NCBI RefSeq assembly: GCF_900116285.1
Contig: NZ_FPAJ01000004.1
Location: forward strand, 434,001-498,000
Reading direction: 5' to 3'
DNA length: 64,000 nucleotides
Source: Sulfitobacter marinus
GTDB lineage: Bacteria; Pseudomonadota; Alphaproteobacteria; Rhodobacterales; Rhodobacteraceae
Under the pieces are notes generated by a model. The model worked only from the letters and a program-made list of their open reading frames with translations. It was not told the origin of the DNA and searched no databases. Positions 34,887-42,938 of the stretch are shown piece by piece. The stretch's first letter is position 1, and each line of letters starts with the position of its first letter. A program made the translations under genes and the position numbers.

Positions 34887-35840
34887 TTATTCAAACTCCA
34901 TCTGTTCGAACACGCGGCCCGCATTTTTAGTCGCCAGTTCCTCGAATGTATCCAGATGGGCATAGGGCGATTGGTCGACGTAATATGCGTCGGCCAGTGA
35001 TCCACCTGCATCCAGATGATCCCTGATTTTACCGCGCAGATATTCAAGATACCCTTTGGTATAGCGCCGCACCTGCGCCATGTTGGTGGGGTGTCCGTGA
35101 CCGGGAATGACATAGGTCGCGCCCAAGGCTTCGAACGGGCCATCCCAGGTTTCCAGCCATTCATCGGTCAACGTGTCGGTGAAAATCGGCAGCATGCGTT
35201 CGTGAAATGCCATATCACCGGCAATGACCAGACTTTGTTCGGGCAGCCAGATCACAATATCGCCGGGGCTGTGCGAGGGGCCAAGATGCAGTGCCTCAAT
35301 ATGGAAATCACCCATATCAACGGTATATTCATCGTCAAAGGTTTCTGTGGGTGGGGTCAATTCGGTGCCGTCTGCACGTTCCTTTAACCGGGCTTGCGCC
35401 GCGCGCAGCGATCCGGGGCCTTCATCCTCAAACGCCTCTGCTGCGTCCGTTTGCGCGATGATCTTGACGCCTTGTTCAGCCCAATAGGTGTTGCCCAGCA
35501 TGGCATGGCCTTGGCCATTTTCGTTGAACACCAGCTTGACCGGTTGATCGGTGGTCGCCTTGATTTCGTGATGCAGCGCCTCGGCCAGTTGATACGAGCC
35601 GCCGCTGTTGATGACCACAACACCATCGCCGGTCACGATGAAGCTCAGGTTATTATTGTGGCCTGCATTCTCATAGGTCGGCGGGGCAGTGGCCCCGATC
35701 GCGGAAAACACATGCGGGATGAATTCCACGGGTTTGGAGTAGAGAACCGAGCCGGGGTATTGATCTGCGATATCTTCGCTGGCGAAGACGGGCAGGGCGA
35801 GAAGAGCGAGGGTAACAGCCGTCAGCGCGCGCGTTGTCAT
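34887..35840 (-). CDS. Exported MBL-fold protein with a degenerate metal motif
   Basis: A 317-residue protein with a signal peptide (MTTRALTAVTLALLALPVFA). The fold is recognisable (FIVTGDGVVVINSGGSYQLAEAL, LHLGPSHSPGDIVIWLP, LVIAGDMAF, VIPGHGHPT). The expected NTHxHxDHxGGN is replaced by N-E-N108-G-Q110-G-H112-A113-M-L-G-N, so the first-site ligands His, His and the Asp-His pair are N, Q, H and A. Downstream ligands H190, D209 and H248/H250 remain. Related SoxH-type proteins sit in sox clusters. It may bind one metal differently or be a non-catalytic paralogue. It overlaps the upstream gene by four bases. Confidence 0.85.
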   Translation of the reverse strand: MTTRALTAVTLALLALPVFASEDIADQYPGSVLYSKPVEFIPHVFSAIGATAPPTYENAGHNNNLSFIVTGDGVVVINSGGSYQLAEALHHEIKATTDQPVKLVFNENGQGHAMLGNTYWAEQGVKIIAQTDAAEAFEDEGPGSLRAAQARLKERADGTELTPPTETFDDEYTVDMGDFHIEALHLGPSHSPGDIVIWLPEQSLVIAGDMAFHERMLPIFTDTLTDEWLETWDGPFEALGATYVIPGHGHPTNMAQVRRYTKGYLEYLRGKIRDHLDAGGSLADAYYVDQSPYAHLDTFEELATKNAGRVFEQMEFE

Positions 35841-36748
35841 AGCTCTGTCCTGAATGTGAAACCATCAGTGGTTTTTTCGATCCGCCCCAGCCCGCCATGG
35901 CCAAGGTGAAACCCGACGATGGGCATATTGGCCGCGGCCAGATCATTGATCAAACCAACCCGTGTCTTTGCGCCCAGCACCGGATCTTGGTCCGATCCGG
36001 ATTTCCACGCGGGACGGGCCAAGGCGATGTGATCATTGCCGATACTATCACCCACGATCATCACGGCTGTATTATCTGCGCGGACTTCAAACGCCATGTG
36101 GCCGGGTGTGTGGCCGGGTGTCATGCGCGCACCAACGCCGGGCAGAACTTCGTCGCCGTCGTTAAAGAACTGCATCTGTTCGGCGATTATACCCAACCGT
36201 CGAGCGGCCCCCACAGCAAAGGCCTGACGGCCACTATCGATGGTATTCACGGTGTTTGGATCAGTCCAATAATCCCATTCGGCCTGTCCGATATAATGGG
36301 CCGCGTTGGTAAACAGTGGATCACCGAAATCATCCAGCACCCCCCACAGATGGTCAGGGTGGCCATGGGTTAACACCAGATCGGTGATGTCTTCTGGGGC
36401 AACACCCAGAGCGTCTAGCGCGTCGAGCATCTTGCCGGCGGTGGGCATGAACTCAGACCCTGATCCCGCGTCAAACAAAACCACACGTCCGTTCCCGCGC
36501 AGCAAGCTTAGGTTACAAGGCGGTGTCAGCTGTTCATATTCCTGACCAAGCCGGTTCAGGACCGGCATCAATTCGTCCTTTGGCATGGGGGCAAAGATGA
36601 AACTGCCAGGAAGTGTGAGATGCCCATCGCTCACCACATCCAACGTCATGTTTCCGATTGCCATCTGGGCATGCAGTAAACCGGGCAGACCCATCAATGC
36701 GCTGGCTGCGACACCTTGCAGCATGAAGTCGCGTCTATTTGTGACCAT
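35837..36748 (-). CDS. Tat-exported MBL-fold hydrolase (SoxH-like)
   Basis: A 303-residue precursor with a Tat signal (TNRRDFMLQGVAASALMGLPG). The metal motif is intact: H-G-H-P-D-H in LVLTHGHPDHLWGVLDDFG, followed by MTPGHTPGHMAFEV, VGDSIGNDH and the final FHLGHGGLGRIE. It is translationally coupled to the degenerate MBL gene (ATGA), so the two may form a pair, one active and one not. It is divergent from the persulfide dioxygenase gene with an ATTC-N8-GAAT site in the shared upstream region. The SoxH label is by context; substrate unknown. Confidence 0.85.
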   Translation of the reverse strand: MVTNRRDFMLQGVAASALMGLPGLLHAQMAIGNMTLDVVSDGHLTLPGSFIFAPMPKDELMPVLNRLGQEYEQLTPPCNLSLLRGNGRVVLFDAGSGSEFMPTAGKMLDALDALGVAPEDITDLVLTHGHPDHLWGVLDDFGDPLFTNAAHYIGQAEWDYWTDPNTVNTIDSGRQAFAVGAARRLGIIAEQMQFFNDGDEVLPGVGARMTPGHTPGHMAFEVRADNTAVMIVGDSIGNDHIALARPAWKSGSDQDPVLGAKTRVGLINDLAAANMPIVGFHLGHGGLGRIEKTTDGFTFRTEL

Positions 36749-36769
36749 AACCCACTTCCCAAATTAAAA

Positions 36770-36785
36770 ATTCCATAGTATGAAT
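36770..36785. promoter_or_regulatory. ATTC-N8-GAAT operator between divergent MBL and persulfide dioxygenase genes
   Basis: ATTCCATAGTATGAAT is an exact match to the ATTC-N8-GAAT pattern and is AT-rich in its core. It lies 21 bp before the minus-strand MBL start and 71 bp before the dioxygenase start, so it could control both directions. It is the second perfect copy in the island. Confidence 0.7.
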
Positions 36786-36856
36786 ATGTCCTAAGACGCG
36801 CCCTCGTGCAAGACATGTTCTGGGCGCGTTTCCCCGCCTTAGAGGAGCATGATGCC

Positions 36857-37741
36857 ATGACGGACTACCCAGTAGATATGAGCGTAACCCCAGAGGTTTC
36901 CGGCCATTTCGACCCAGCAACCAACACGATCAGCTATATCGTGCGCGATCCCAATTCGAATGCCTGTGCGATTGTCGACTCGGTCATGGACATTGATTAT
37001 GCAGCGGGTCGCATCACCTATGACCACGCGGACAACCTGATCGCCGAGATCGAAAACAAGGGGCTGCAGTTGGAATGGATCATCGAGACCCATGTCCACG
37101 CAGACCACCTTTCAGCAGCGCCTTATATCCAGCAAAAGCTGGGTGGTAAAATTGGCGTTGGCGAAAAGATCATGGTGGTTCAGGACACCTTTGGCAAAGT
37201 ATTCAACGAGGGCACCGAATTCCAACGGGACGGATCGCAGTTTGATGCATTGTTCAAAGATGGTGACACCTATCAAATCGGCGGCATGAATTGCTTTGCC
37301 ATGTACACACCCGGCCACACGCCCGCCTGTATGGTGCATGTGATGGGCAACGCGGCCTTTGTCGGGGACACGTTGTTTATGCCCGACGGCGGATCGGCGC
37401 GGGCGGATTTCCCCGGCGGCGACGCGGGCCAATTGTACGACAGCATCCAAAAGGTTCTGAGCCTGCCGGACGATATGCGCCTGTTCATGTGCCATGATTA
37501 TGGCCCCAATGGTCGTGATATTCAGTGGGAAACCACAGTAGGCGAGGAAAAGGCCCACAACATTCATGTCGGCGGCGGCAAAACCCGCGATGAATTTATC
37601 GCCTTCCGCACCGAACGTGACGCGCAGTTGGATATGCCGAAGCTGATCATCCCATCGCTTCAGGTCAATATGCGTGCGGGCAATATCCCCAAGGACAAAG
37701 ACGGAAATACAATGCTCAAGGTGCCAGTTAACGGCTTGTAA
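36857..37741 (+). CDS. ETHE1-type persulfide dioxygenase (Blh-like MBL protein)
   Basis: The start is ATG 36857 (MTDYPVDMSVTPEVSG), preceded by GAGGAG. The 294-residue cytosolic protein has the motif H79-V-H81-A-D83-H84 (ETHVHADHLSAAPYI) and MYTPGHTPACMVHVMGNAAFVGDTLFMPDGGSARADFPGGDA, the ETHE1/Blh signature with a single iron centre. It oxidises glutathione persulfide to sulfite. It is 15 bp ahead of the quinone oxidoreductase fusion, forming a sulfide-oxidation pair. The C-terminal tail (RNAGNIPKDKDG-like) is typical of Blh-type proteins. Confidence 0.9.
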   Translation: MTDYPVDMSVTPEVSGHFDPATNTISYIVRDPNSNACAIVDSVMDIDYAAGRITYDHADNLIAEIENKGLQLEWIIETHVHADHLSAAPYIQQKLGGKIGVGEKIMVVQDTFGKVFNEGTEFQRDGSQFDALFKDGDTYQIGGMNCFAMYTPGHTPACMVHVMGNAAFVGDTLFMPDGGSARADFPGGDAGQLYDSIQKVLSLPDDMRLFMCHDYGPNGRDIQWETTVGEEKAHNIHVGGGKTRDEFIAFRTERDAQLDMPKLIIPSLQVNMRAGNIPKDKDGNTMLKVPVNGL

Positions 37742-37756
37742 GAAAGAGTTAATATT

Positions 37757-39436
37757 GTGGAAATCAAGAAACTCACGGAACGCCTCTCAGTAAGCCCTCA
37801 GATTACGGCTGATGATATGGCCAAGCTGAAAGCCGAAGGTTTTCGCGCCATCATCTGCAACCGCCCCGACGGCGAGGGCACCGACCAACCCAGCTTTGCC
37901 GAGATCGAAACGGCGGCGAAGAAACAGGGGTTTGAGGCGGTCTATATTCCCGTCGCCGCTGGCAAAGTTGTCGATACCGAGGCTGATGCCTTTGGCGCGG
38001 CGATGGATGCGTTGCCAGCGCCGGTTTTGGCTTACTGCCGTTCGGGTACGCGGTCGGCCACGCTTTGGTCGTTGTCGCAGGCAGGTAAGTCCGATCTGGC
38101 CGATATTCTGTCCAAGACCAAGGCCGCCGGCTACGACATGTCTGGCGTGGTACGGCGCATTGCGAATGGTGACAAAACCCCTACGGATACCGGCGATGTC
38201 AAATATGAAGTGGTGATCGTGGGGGCCGGTGCGGGCGGTATCGCCACTGCCGCCAGCCTGAAGGCGCGCAAACCGGACCTTGAGATTGCAATCATCGATC
38301 CCGCCGACGTGCATTACTATCAACCCGGCTGGACCATGGTGGGCGGCGGGGTTTTCGATGCCTCCCAAACGGCCAAGACAATGGGATCCCTGATCCCGCA
38401 GGGTGTGCATTGGATCAAGGCCGCCGTTGCCGCGTTCGAGCCCGCAAACAACGCCGTCATCCTCGATGGGTGCCGCGTGGTGAAATATAAGCGGTTGGTC
38501 GTCTGTCCGGGTCTCAAGCTGGATTGGGGCAAAATCGAAGGACTGAACGAGACGCTGGGCCAAAACGGCGTTACCTCGAACTACCGCTATGATCTGGCCC
38601 CCTACACGTGGGAACTGGTCAGCACGATGACGTCGGGCCGCGCGATTTTCACGCAACCGCCGATGCCGATAAAATGCGCCGGAGCCCCTCAAAAGGCGAT
38701 GTACCTGTCAGGCGACGCTTGGCATCGCCGTGGCGTGCTAAAGGACATCGACATTCAATTCAACAACGCGGGCGGTGTGTTGTTTGGGATCAAGGATTAT
38801 GTGCCTGCGCTGATGGAATATGTGCAGAAATACGACGCCAAATTGAACTTCTTTCACAATCTCGTTGCGGTTGACGGACCGGCGAAAAAGGCGTGTTTCG
38901 AGGTGACCAAACCTGACACGCCTGTTGAACGGGTCGAGATGGATTTCGACATGATGCATGTGTGTCCGCCGCAATCCGCCCCCGATTTTATCCGCGTCTC
39001 GCCCTTGGCGGATGCGGCGGGCTGGGTCGATGTCGATCAGGCCACCTTGCGCCACAAAAGCTATGATAACATCTGGGCATTGGGCGATGTGATGAACGCA
39101 CCAAACGCCAAGACAATGGCCGCTGCGCGCAAACAGGCACCGGTCGTCGCCAGCAATATGGTCGCCGACATGGACGGGAAATCAGCCACCAGCCAGTATG
39201 ACGGCTATGGGTCATGCCCGCTGACGGTCGAGCGCGGCAAAATCGTGCTGGCCGAATTCGGCTATGGCGGCGTGCTTTTGCCCAGCTTTCCCAAGGCGAT
39301 CATCGACGGGACAAAACCCAGCCGGGCCGCGTGGTTTCTAAAGGAACGGCTGTTGCCGCCCATCTATTGGCAAGGGATGCTGAAGGGTCATGAATGGCTG
39401 GCCAAGCCCGAACCGATCTCTGCCAAAGTTGACTAA
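37757..39436 (+). CDS. DUF442 sulfurtransferase-like domain fused to type II sulfide:quinone oxidoreductase
   Basis: GTG start, 559 residues. Residues 1-140 are a TIGR01244/DUF442 domain with the loop C94-R-S-G-T-R, a rhodanese/phosphatase-like thiol site. From about 150 the protein is a flavoprotein: EVVIVGAGAGGIATAASL (FAD site) and redox cysteines C307 (PIKCAGAPQK) and C487 (YDGYGSCPLT), the same two motifs as in the mitochondrial SQR/SQOR type. The end (PIYWQGMLKGHEWL) is also of that type. It should oxidise sulfide at the membrane, reduce quinone and hand sulfur to a thiol acceptor, with the fused domain a likely sulfur relay. Confidence 0.92.
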   Translation: MEIKKLTERLSVSPQITADDMAKLKAEGFRAIICNRPDGEGTDQPSFAEIETAAKKQGFEAVYIPVAAGKVVDTEADAFGAAMDALPAPVLAYCRSGTRSATLWSLSQAGKSDLADILSKTKAAGYDMSGVVRRIANGDKTPTDTGDVKYEVVIVGAGAGGIATAASLKARKPDLEIAIIDPADVHYYQPGWTMVGGGVFDASQTAKTMGSLIPQGVHWIKAAVAAFEPANNAVILDGCRVVKYKRLVVCPGLKLDWGKIEGLNETLGQNGVTSNYRYDLAPYTWELVSTMTSGRAIFTQPPMPIKCAGAPQKAMYLSGDAWHRRGVLKDIDIQFNNAGGVLFGIKDYVPALMEYVQKYDAKLNFFHNLVAVDGPAKKACFEVTKPDTPVERVEMDFDMMHVCPPQSAPDFIRVSPLADAAGWVDVDQATLRHKSYDNIWALGDVMNAPNAKTMAAARKQAPVVASNMVADMDGKSATSQYDGYGSCPLTVERGKIVLAEFGYGGVLLPSFPKAIIDGTKPSRAAWFLKERLLPPIYWQGMLKGHEWLAKPEPISAKVD

Positions 39437-39526
39437 GATCAAAGGGAGCGCCTCCCGGTCAAGGGACACTCCGAACAGGCCCGATGCTATCGGGTCTGCC
39501 ATCACATAACGAAAGCCAGCGCGACA

Positions 39527-41248
39527 ATGTCTCAGAAACTCACCAGATATCTGCCGATCCTTGACTGGGGACGCAGCTATAACGAAGTGGCGCTGTCTAA
39601 TGACCTGATGGCCGCTGTGATCGTGACGATCATGCTGATCCCGCAATCTTTGGCCTATGCGTTGTTGGCGGGGTTGCCCCCTGAGGCGGGGCTTTATGCA
39701 TCGATTGTGCCGATCATACTCTACGCGATCTTTGGCACCAGCCGCGCCTTGGCTGTTGGCCCTGTTGCTGTTGTCTCGCTGATGACGGCTGCGGCCTTGG
39801 GCCATATCGCGGATCAAGGCACCATGGGCTATGCTGTCGCGGCGCTGACCTTGGCATTTCTATCGGGGGCGATTTTGCTGGCGATGGGGGTGTTCAAGCT
39901 GGGGTTTCTGGCCAATTTCCTGTCCCATCCGGTTATTGCAGGGTTTATCACCGCGTCAGGTGTCATTATTGCCGCCAGCCAAATCAAACATATTTTAGGC
40001 ATCAGCGCGTCGGGTGAAAACCTGATCGAGCTGCTCCATTCCATCGTTGTTCATCTGGGGGGCACGAATTGGATCACGCTGATCATCGGTGTGTCCGCGA
40101 CGGCGTTTTTGTTCTGGGTTCGCAAGGGGCTCAAGCCGTTTTTGAAATCCAAAGGGGTCAGTGCAGGGGCGGCAGATGTCGCGACCAAAGCCGGACCTGT
40201 GGCGGCGGTGGTTCTCACGACCGTGGTTGTGTGGCTGTTCGGTCTATCCGATCACGGCGTACGAATTGTCGGCGCTGTCCCGCAAAGTTTGCCGCCGTTG
40301 ACCATGCCCGACTTTTCATTCGATCTGATGGGCGCGCTGTTGTTGCCTGCCATCCTGATCTCGGTCATCGGCTTTGTTGAATCAATCTCGGTTGCGCAGA
40401 CCTTGGCCGCGAAAAAGCGCCAGCGCATCGACCCCGACCAAGAGCTGATCGGTCTGGGCACTGCCAACCTTGGCGCGGCGTTTACGGGTGGTTTTCCCGT
40501 GACGGGTGGTTTTTCCCGTTCTGTTGTGAATTTTGATGCCGGTGCCGAAACCCCTGCGGCAGGGGCGTTCACCGCCGTTGGGCTGGCCATTGCAGCGCTT
40601 GCGCTGACGCCACTCGTGTTTTTCCTGCCGCAGGCCACGCTTGCGGCGACCATCATCGTTGCGGTGCTAAGCTTGGTTGATTTCAGCATCCTCAAAAAAG
40701 CATGGGGCTATTCCAAAGCCGATTTCGCAGCGGTTCTTGCCACGATGTTGGTCACCTTGGGCAGCGGTGTGGAACTGGGCGTAACCTGCGGTGTGGTTCT
40801 GTCGATATTTCTGCATCTATATAAAACCACCAAGCCGCATATCGCCGAGGTGGGGTTGGTGCCAAGCACCGAACACTTCCGCAATATCAACCGCCACAAG
40901 GTTGAAACGGACCCGGCTATTCTGACCCTGCGCATCGACGAAAGCCTGTATTTCGCCAATGCGCGTTTCCTTGAGGATTATATCTATGATCGTCTGGCGG
41001 GTGACGAGACGATCAAACACGTTGTTCTGATGTGCTCTGCCATCAATGAAATCGACTTTAGCGCACTGGAATCTCTTGAGGCGATCAATGCCCGCCTTCG
41101 GGATATGGGGATCAAGCTGCACCTGTCCGAGGTCAAAGGCCCTGTGATGGACCGGTTGCAAAAGCATCACTTTATAGCAGACCTGACGGGCCAAGTGTTT
41201 TTGTCCCAGCATGCGGCCTATGATGCGCTAAAAAATTCCGCCACGTAA
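39527..41248 (+). CDS. SulP-family anion permease with STAS domain
   Basis: A 573-residue membrane protein. The N-terminal two thirds carry the SulP core with the signature IVTIMLIPQSLAYALLAGLPPEAGLYASIVP and about eleven segments; residues from about 445 form a cytosolic STAS domain (PAILTLRIDESLYFANARFLEDYIYD and VVLMCSAINEIDFSALESLEAIN). SulP proteins move sulfate, bicarbonate or other anions. Adjacency to sulfide oxidation genes suggests export of sulfite/sulfate, and SULP genes also accompany blh in BigR operons. Transport direction is inference. Confidence 0.9.
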   Translation: MSQKLTRYLPILDWGRSYNEVALSNDLMAAVIVTIMLIPQSLAYALLAGLPPEAGLYASIVPIILYAIFGTSRALAVGPVAVVSLMTAAALGHIADQGTMGYAVAALTLAFLSGAILLAMGVFKLGFLANFLSHPVIAGFITASGVIIAASQIKHILGISASGENLIELLHSIVVHLGGTNWITLIIGVSATAFLFWVRKGLKPFLKSKGVSAGAADVATKAGPVAAVVLTTVVVWLFGLSDHGVRIVGAVPQSLPPLTMPDFSFDLMGALLLPAILISVIGFVESISVAQTLAAKKRQRIDPDQELIGLGTANLGAAFTGGFPVTGGFSRSVVNFDAGAETPAAGAFTAVGLAIAALALTPLVFFLPQATLAATIIVAVLSLVDFSILKKAWGYSKADFAAVLATMLVTLGSGVELGVTCGVVLSIFLHLYKTTKPHIAEVGLVPSTEHFRNINRHKVETDPAILTLRIDESLYFANARFLEDYIYDRLAGDETIKHVVLMCSAINEIDFSALESLEAINARLRDMGIKLHLSEVKGPVMDRLQKHHFIADLTGQVFLSQHAAYDALKNSAT

Positions 41249-41353
41249 GTTACATCCATTTGCAAGTTTATTTCTGATCGTTACAACGGTCCCGAGGGCC
41301 ATTTGCGAAACACTGTTCCGCAGATGGCGGAGGAGCCAGTTCAGGAATAACCG

Positions 41354-42922
41354 ATGATATCGATCAACCCACCCATACCACCCAGCATGCCAGCCAAGAA
41401 TATCGTAGAAGCCGTGCGTGCCAACGCGCGGGCGAACCCTGACAAGCTGGCACTGGTTTGCGAGGGGCAGCGGGTCAAATGGGGCGCGTTCAATAGGCGG
41501 ATCAACAAAATCGCCAACCTGGTCCTGTCGCTTGGGGTCAAGAAGGGCGATAATATCGCGATCATCTCTCCGAACTCGATCCCCTATGCGGAATTGTTCA
41601 TGGGTATTTTGCGGGCAGGGGCCTGCGTGACACCGCTATCGACAATGGCGTCGCCTGATGCCTTGCAAAAGATGCTGACCGATTGCGGTGCGCGGGCGAT
41701 ATTTGTCGCAGCGCAGTACCTTGATCTGGTGGACGGTTTTGTGGCCGATCTGGATATCGCCCGCTTTGCGATTGATTTCGACCATGCTGCATTTACTGCC
41801 TATGATGCGGCGGTCGAGGCGGCGGATGATACTGATCCCGATATCGCGCTGGATTTGTCGGATGCGTTCAACCTGATCTATTCGTCAGGGACCACTGGCA
41901 CCCCCAAGGGTATCCTGCACAATCACGCGATGCGAACCGCGCAAATGGAACGGGTGACGCCGAACGGATACGACGATGACGCGCGCACGCTGCTGTCGAC
42001 GCCGCTGTACTCCAACACCACAATCGTGTCGTTCCTGCCCACGCTTTATGGCGGATCGACCGTCTATCTGATGCCGAAATTCGACGCGCGCGGATATCTT
42101 GAGATCGTGCAGCGGGAAAAGATCACCCACACAATGCTGGTGCCCGTCCAATACAAGCGCATCATGGATATCCCCGATTTTGACAGTTTTGATCTGTCTT
42201 CCATGAAGGTCAAATTTTCGACCTCGGCCCCTTTGCGCGCCGAACTCAAGGCTGATGTGTTGGCCCGGTTCCCGGGCAAGCTGCTGGAATACTATGGCCT
42301 GACCGAGGGCGGCGGCGTGACGGTGCTGAACTCGTCCGAACATCCTGACAAGCTGCACACCGTTGGGCAACTGGCCCCCGGCAATGACATCCGCCTGATT
42401 GACGAGGCCGGTAACGAAGTGCCCCAAGGCCAGGTGGGAGAGATTTGCGGCCGCGGCCCCACCATGATGGCGGGATATTTCGGACGCGATGATCTGACCG
42501 CCGATTACATCTGGCGCGATACCCAAGGACAGGTATTTTTCCGCTCTGGTGACATGGGCCGCTTTGACGAGGATGGGTTTCTGATCCTGTCAGACCGCAA
42601 GAAAGATATGATTATTTCGGGCGGCTTGAACATCTATGCAGATGACCTTGAACTGGCGTTGCTGGCCGATCCTGACGTGACCGATGCCGCCGTGATCGGT
42701 GTGCCGTCTGACGCTTGGGGCGAGACGCCGTATGGCTTGGTCGTCCTGCGCGATGGGGCCACCCGCACTGCCGAACAAATCTGTGCCGATGCGAATGCGA
42801 AACTGGGTAAAAGCCAACGCCTGTCAGCGGTCGAAGCGCGCGAGGTATTGCCGCGCAGCTCCATCGGGAAAATCCTGAAAAAAGAACTCCGCATCCCGTT
42901 TTGGGAAAATGCGAACACCTGA
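41354..42922 (+). CDS. Acyl-CoA ligase (class I adenylate-forming enzyme)
   Basis: A 522-residue enzyme. Motifs in order are the AMP-binding loop LIYSSGTTGTPKGILHNH (around residue 176), TAPLRAEL-type segment STSAPLRAELK, LLEYYGLTEGGG, the hinge VFFRSGDMGRFDEDGFLILSDRKKDMIISGG and the C-terminal PRSSIGKILKKELR with the catalytic lysine. A ribosome site AGGA lies eight bases before the ATG. It activates an unknown carboxylic acid. It overlaps or abuts the TPP-enzyme gene, so the acid and a 2-keto acid may belong to one pathway. Confidence 0.88.
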   Translation: MISINPPIPPSMPAKNIVEAVRANARANPDKLALVCEGQRVKWGAFNRRINKIANLVLSLGVKKGDNIAIISPNSIPYAELFMGILRAGACVTPLSTMASPDALQKMLTDCGARAIFVAAQYLDLVDGFVADLDIARFAIDFDHAAFTAYDAAVEAADDTDPDIALDLSDAFNLIYSSGTTGTPKGILHNHAMRTAQMERVTPNGYDDDARTLLSTPLYSNTTIVSFLPTLYGGSTVYLMPKFDARGYLEIVQREKITHTMLVPVQYKRIMDIPDFDSFDLSSMKVKFSTSAPLRAELKADVLARFPGKLLEYYGLTEGGGVTVLNSSEHPDKLHTVGQLAPGNDIRLIDEAGNEVPQGQVGEICGRGPTMMAGYFGRDDLTADYIWRDTQGQVFFRSGDMGRFDEDGFLILSDRKKDMIISGGLNIYADDLELALLADPDVTDAAVIGVPSDAWGETPYGLVVLRDGATRTAEQICADANAKLGKSQRLSAVEAREVLPRSSIGKILKKELRIPFWENANT

Positions 42923-42938
42923 GCCAAAGGAATATAAC

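Noticed and set aside
39437..39526. Small hairpins GGGAGCGCCTCCC and CCCGA-N5-TCGGG before the SulP gene
   Set aside because: Short stems with no T-run and no match to a known riboswitch; no clear role.
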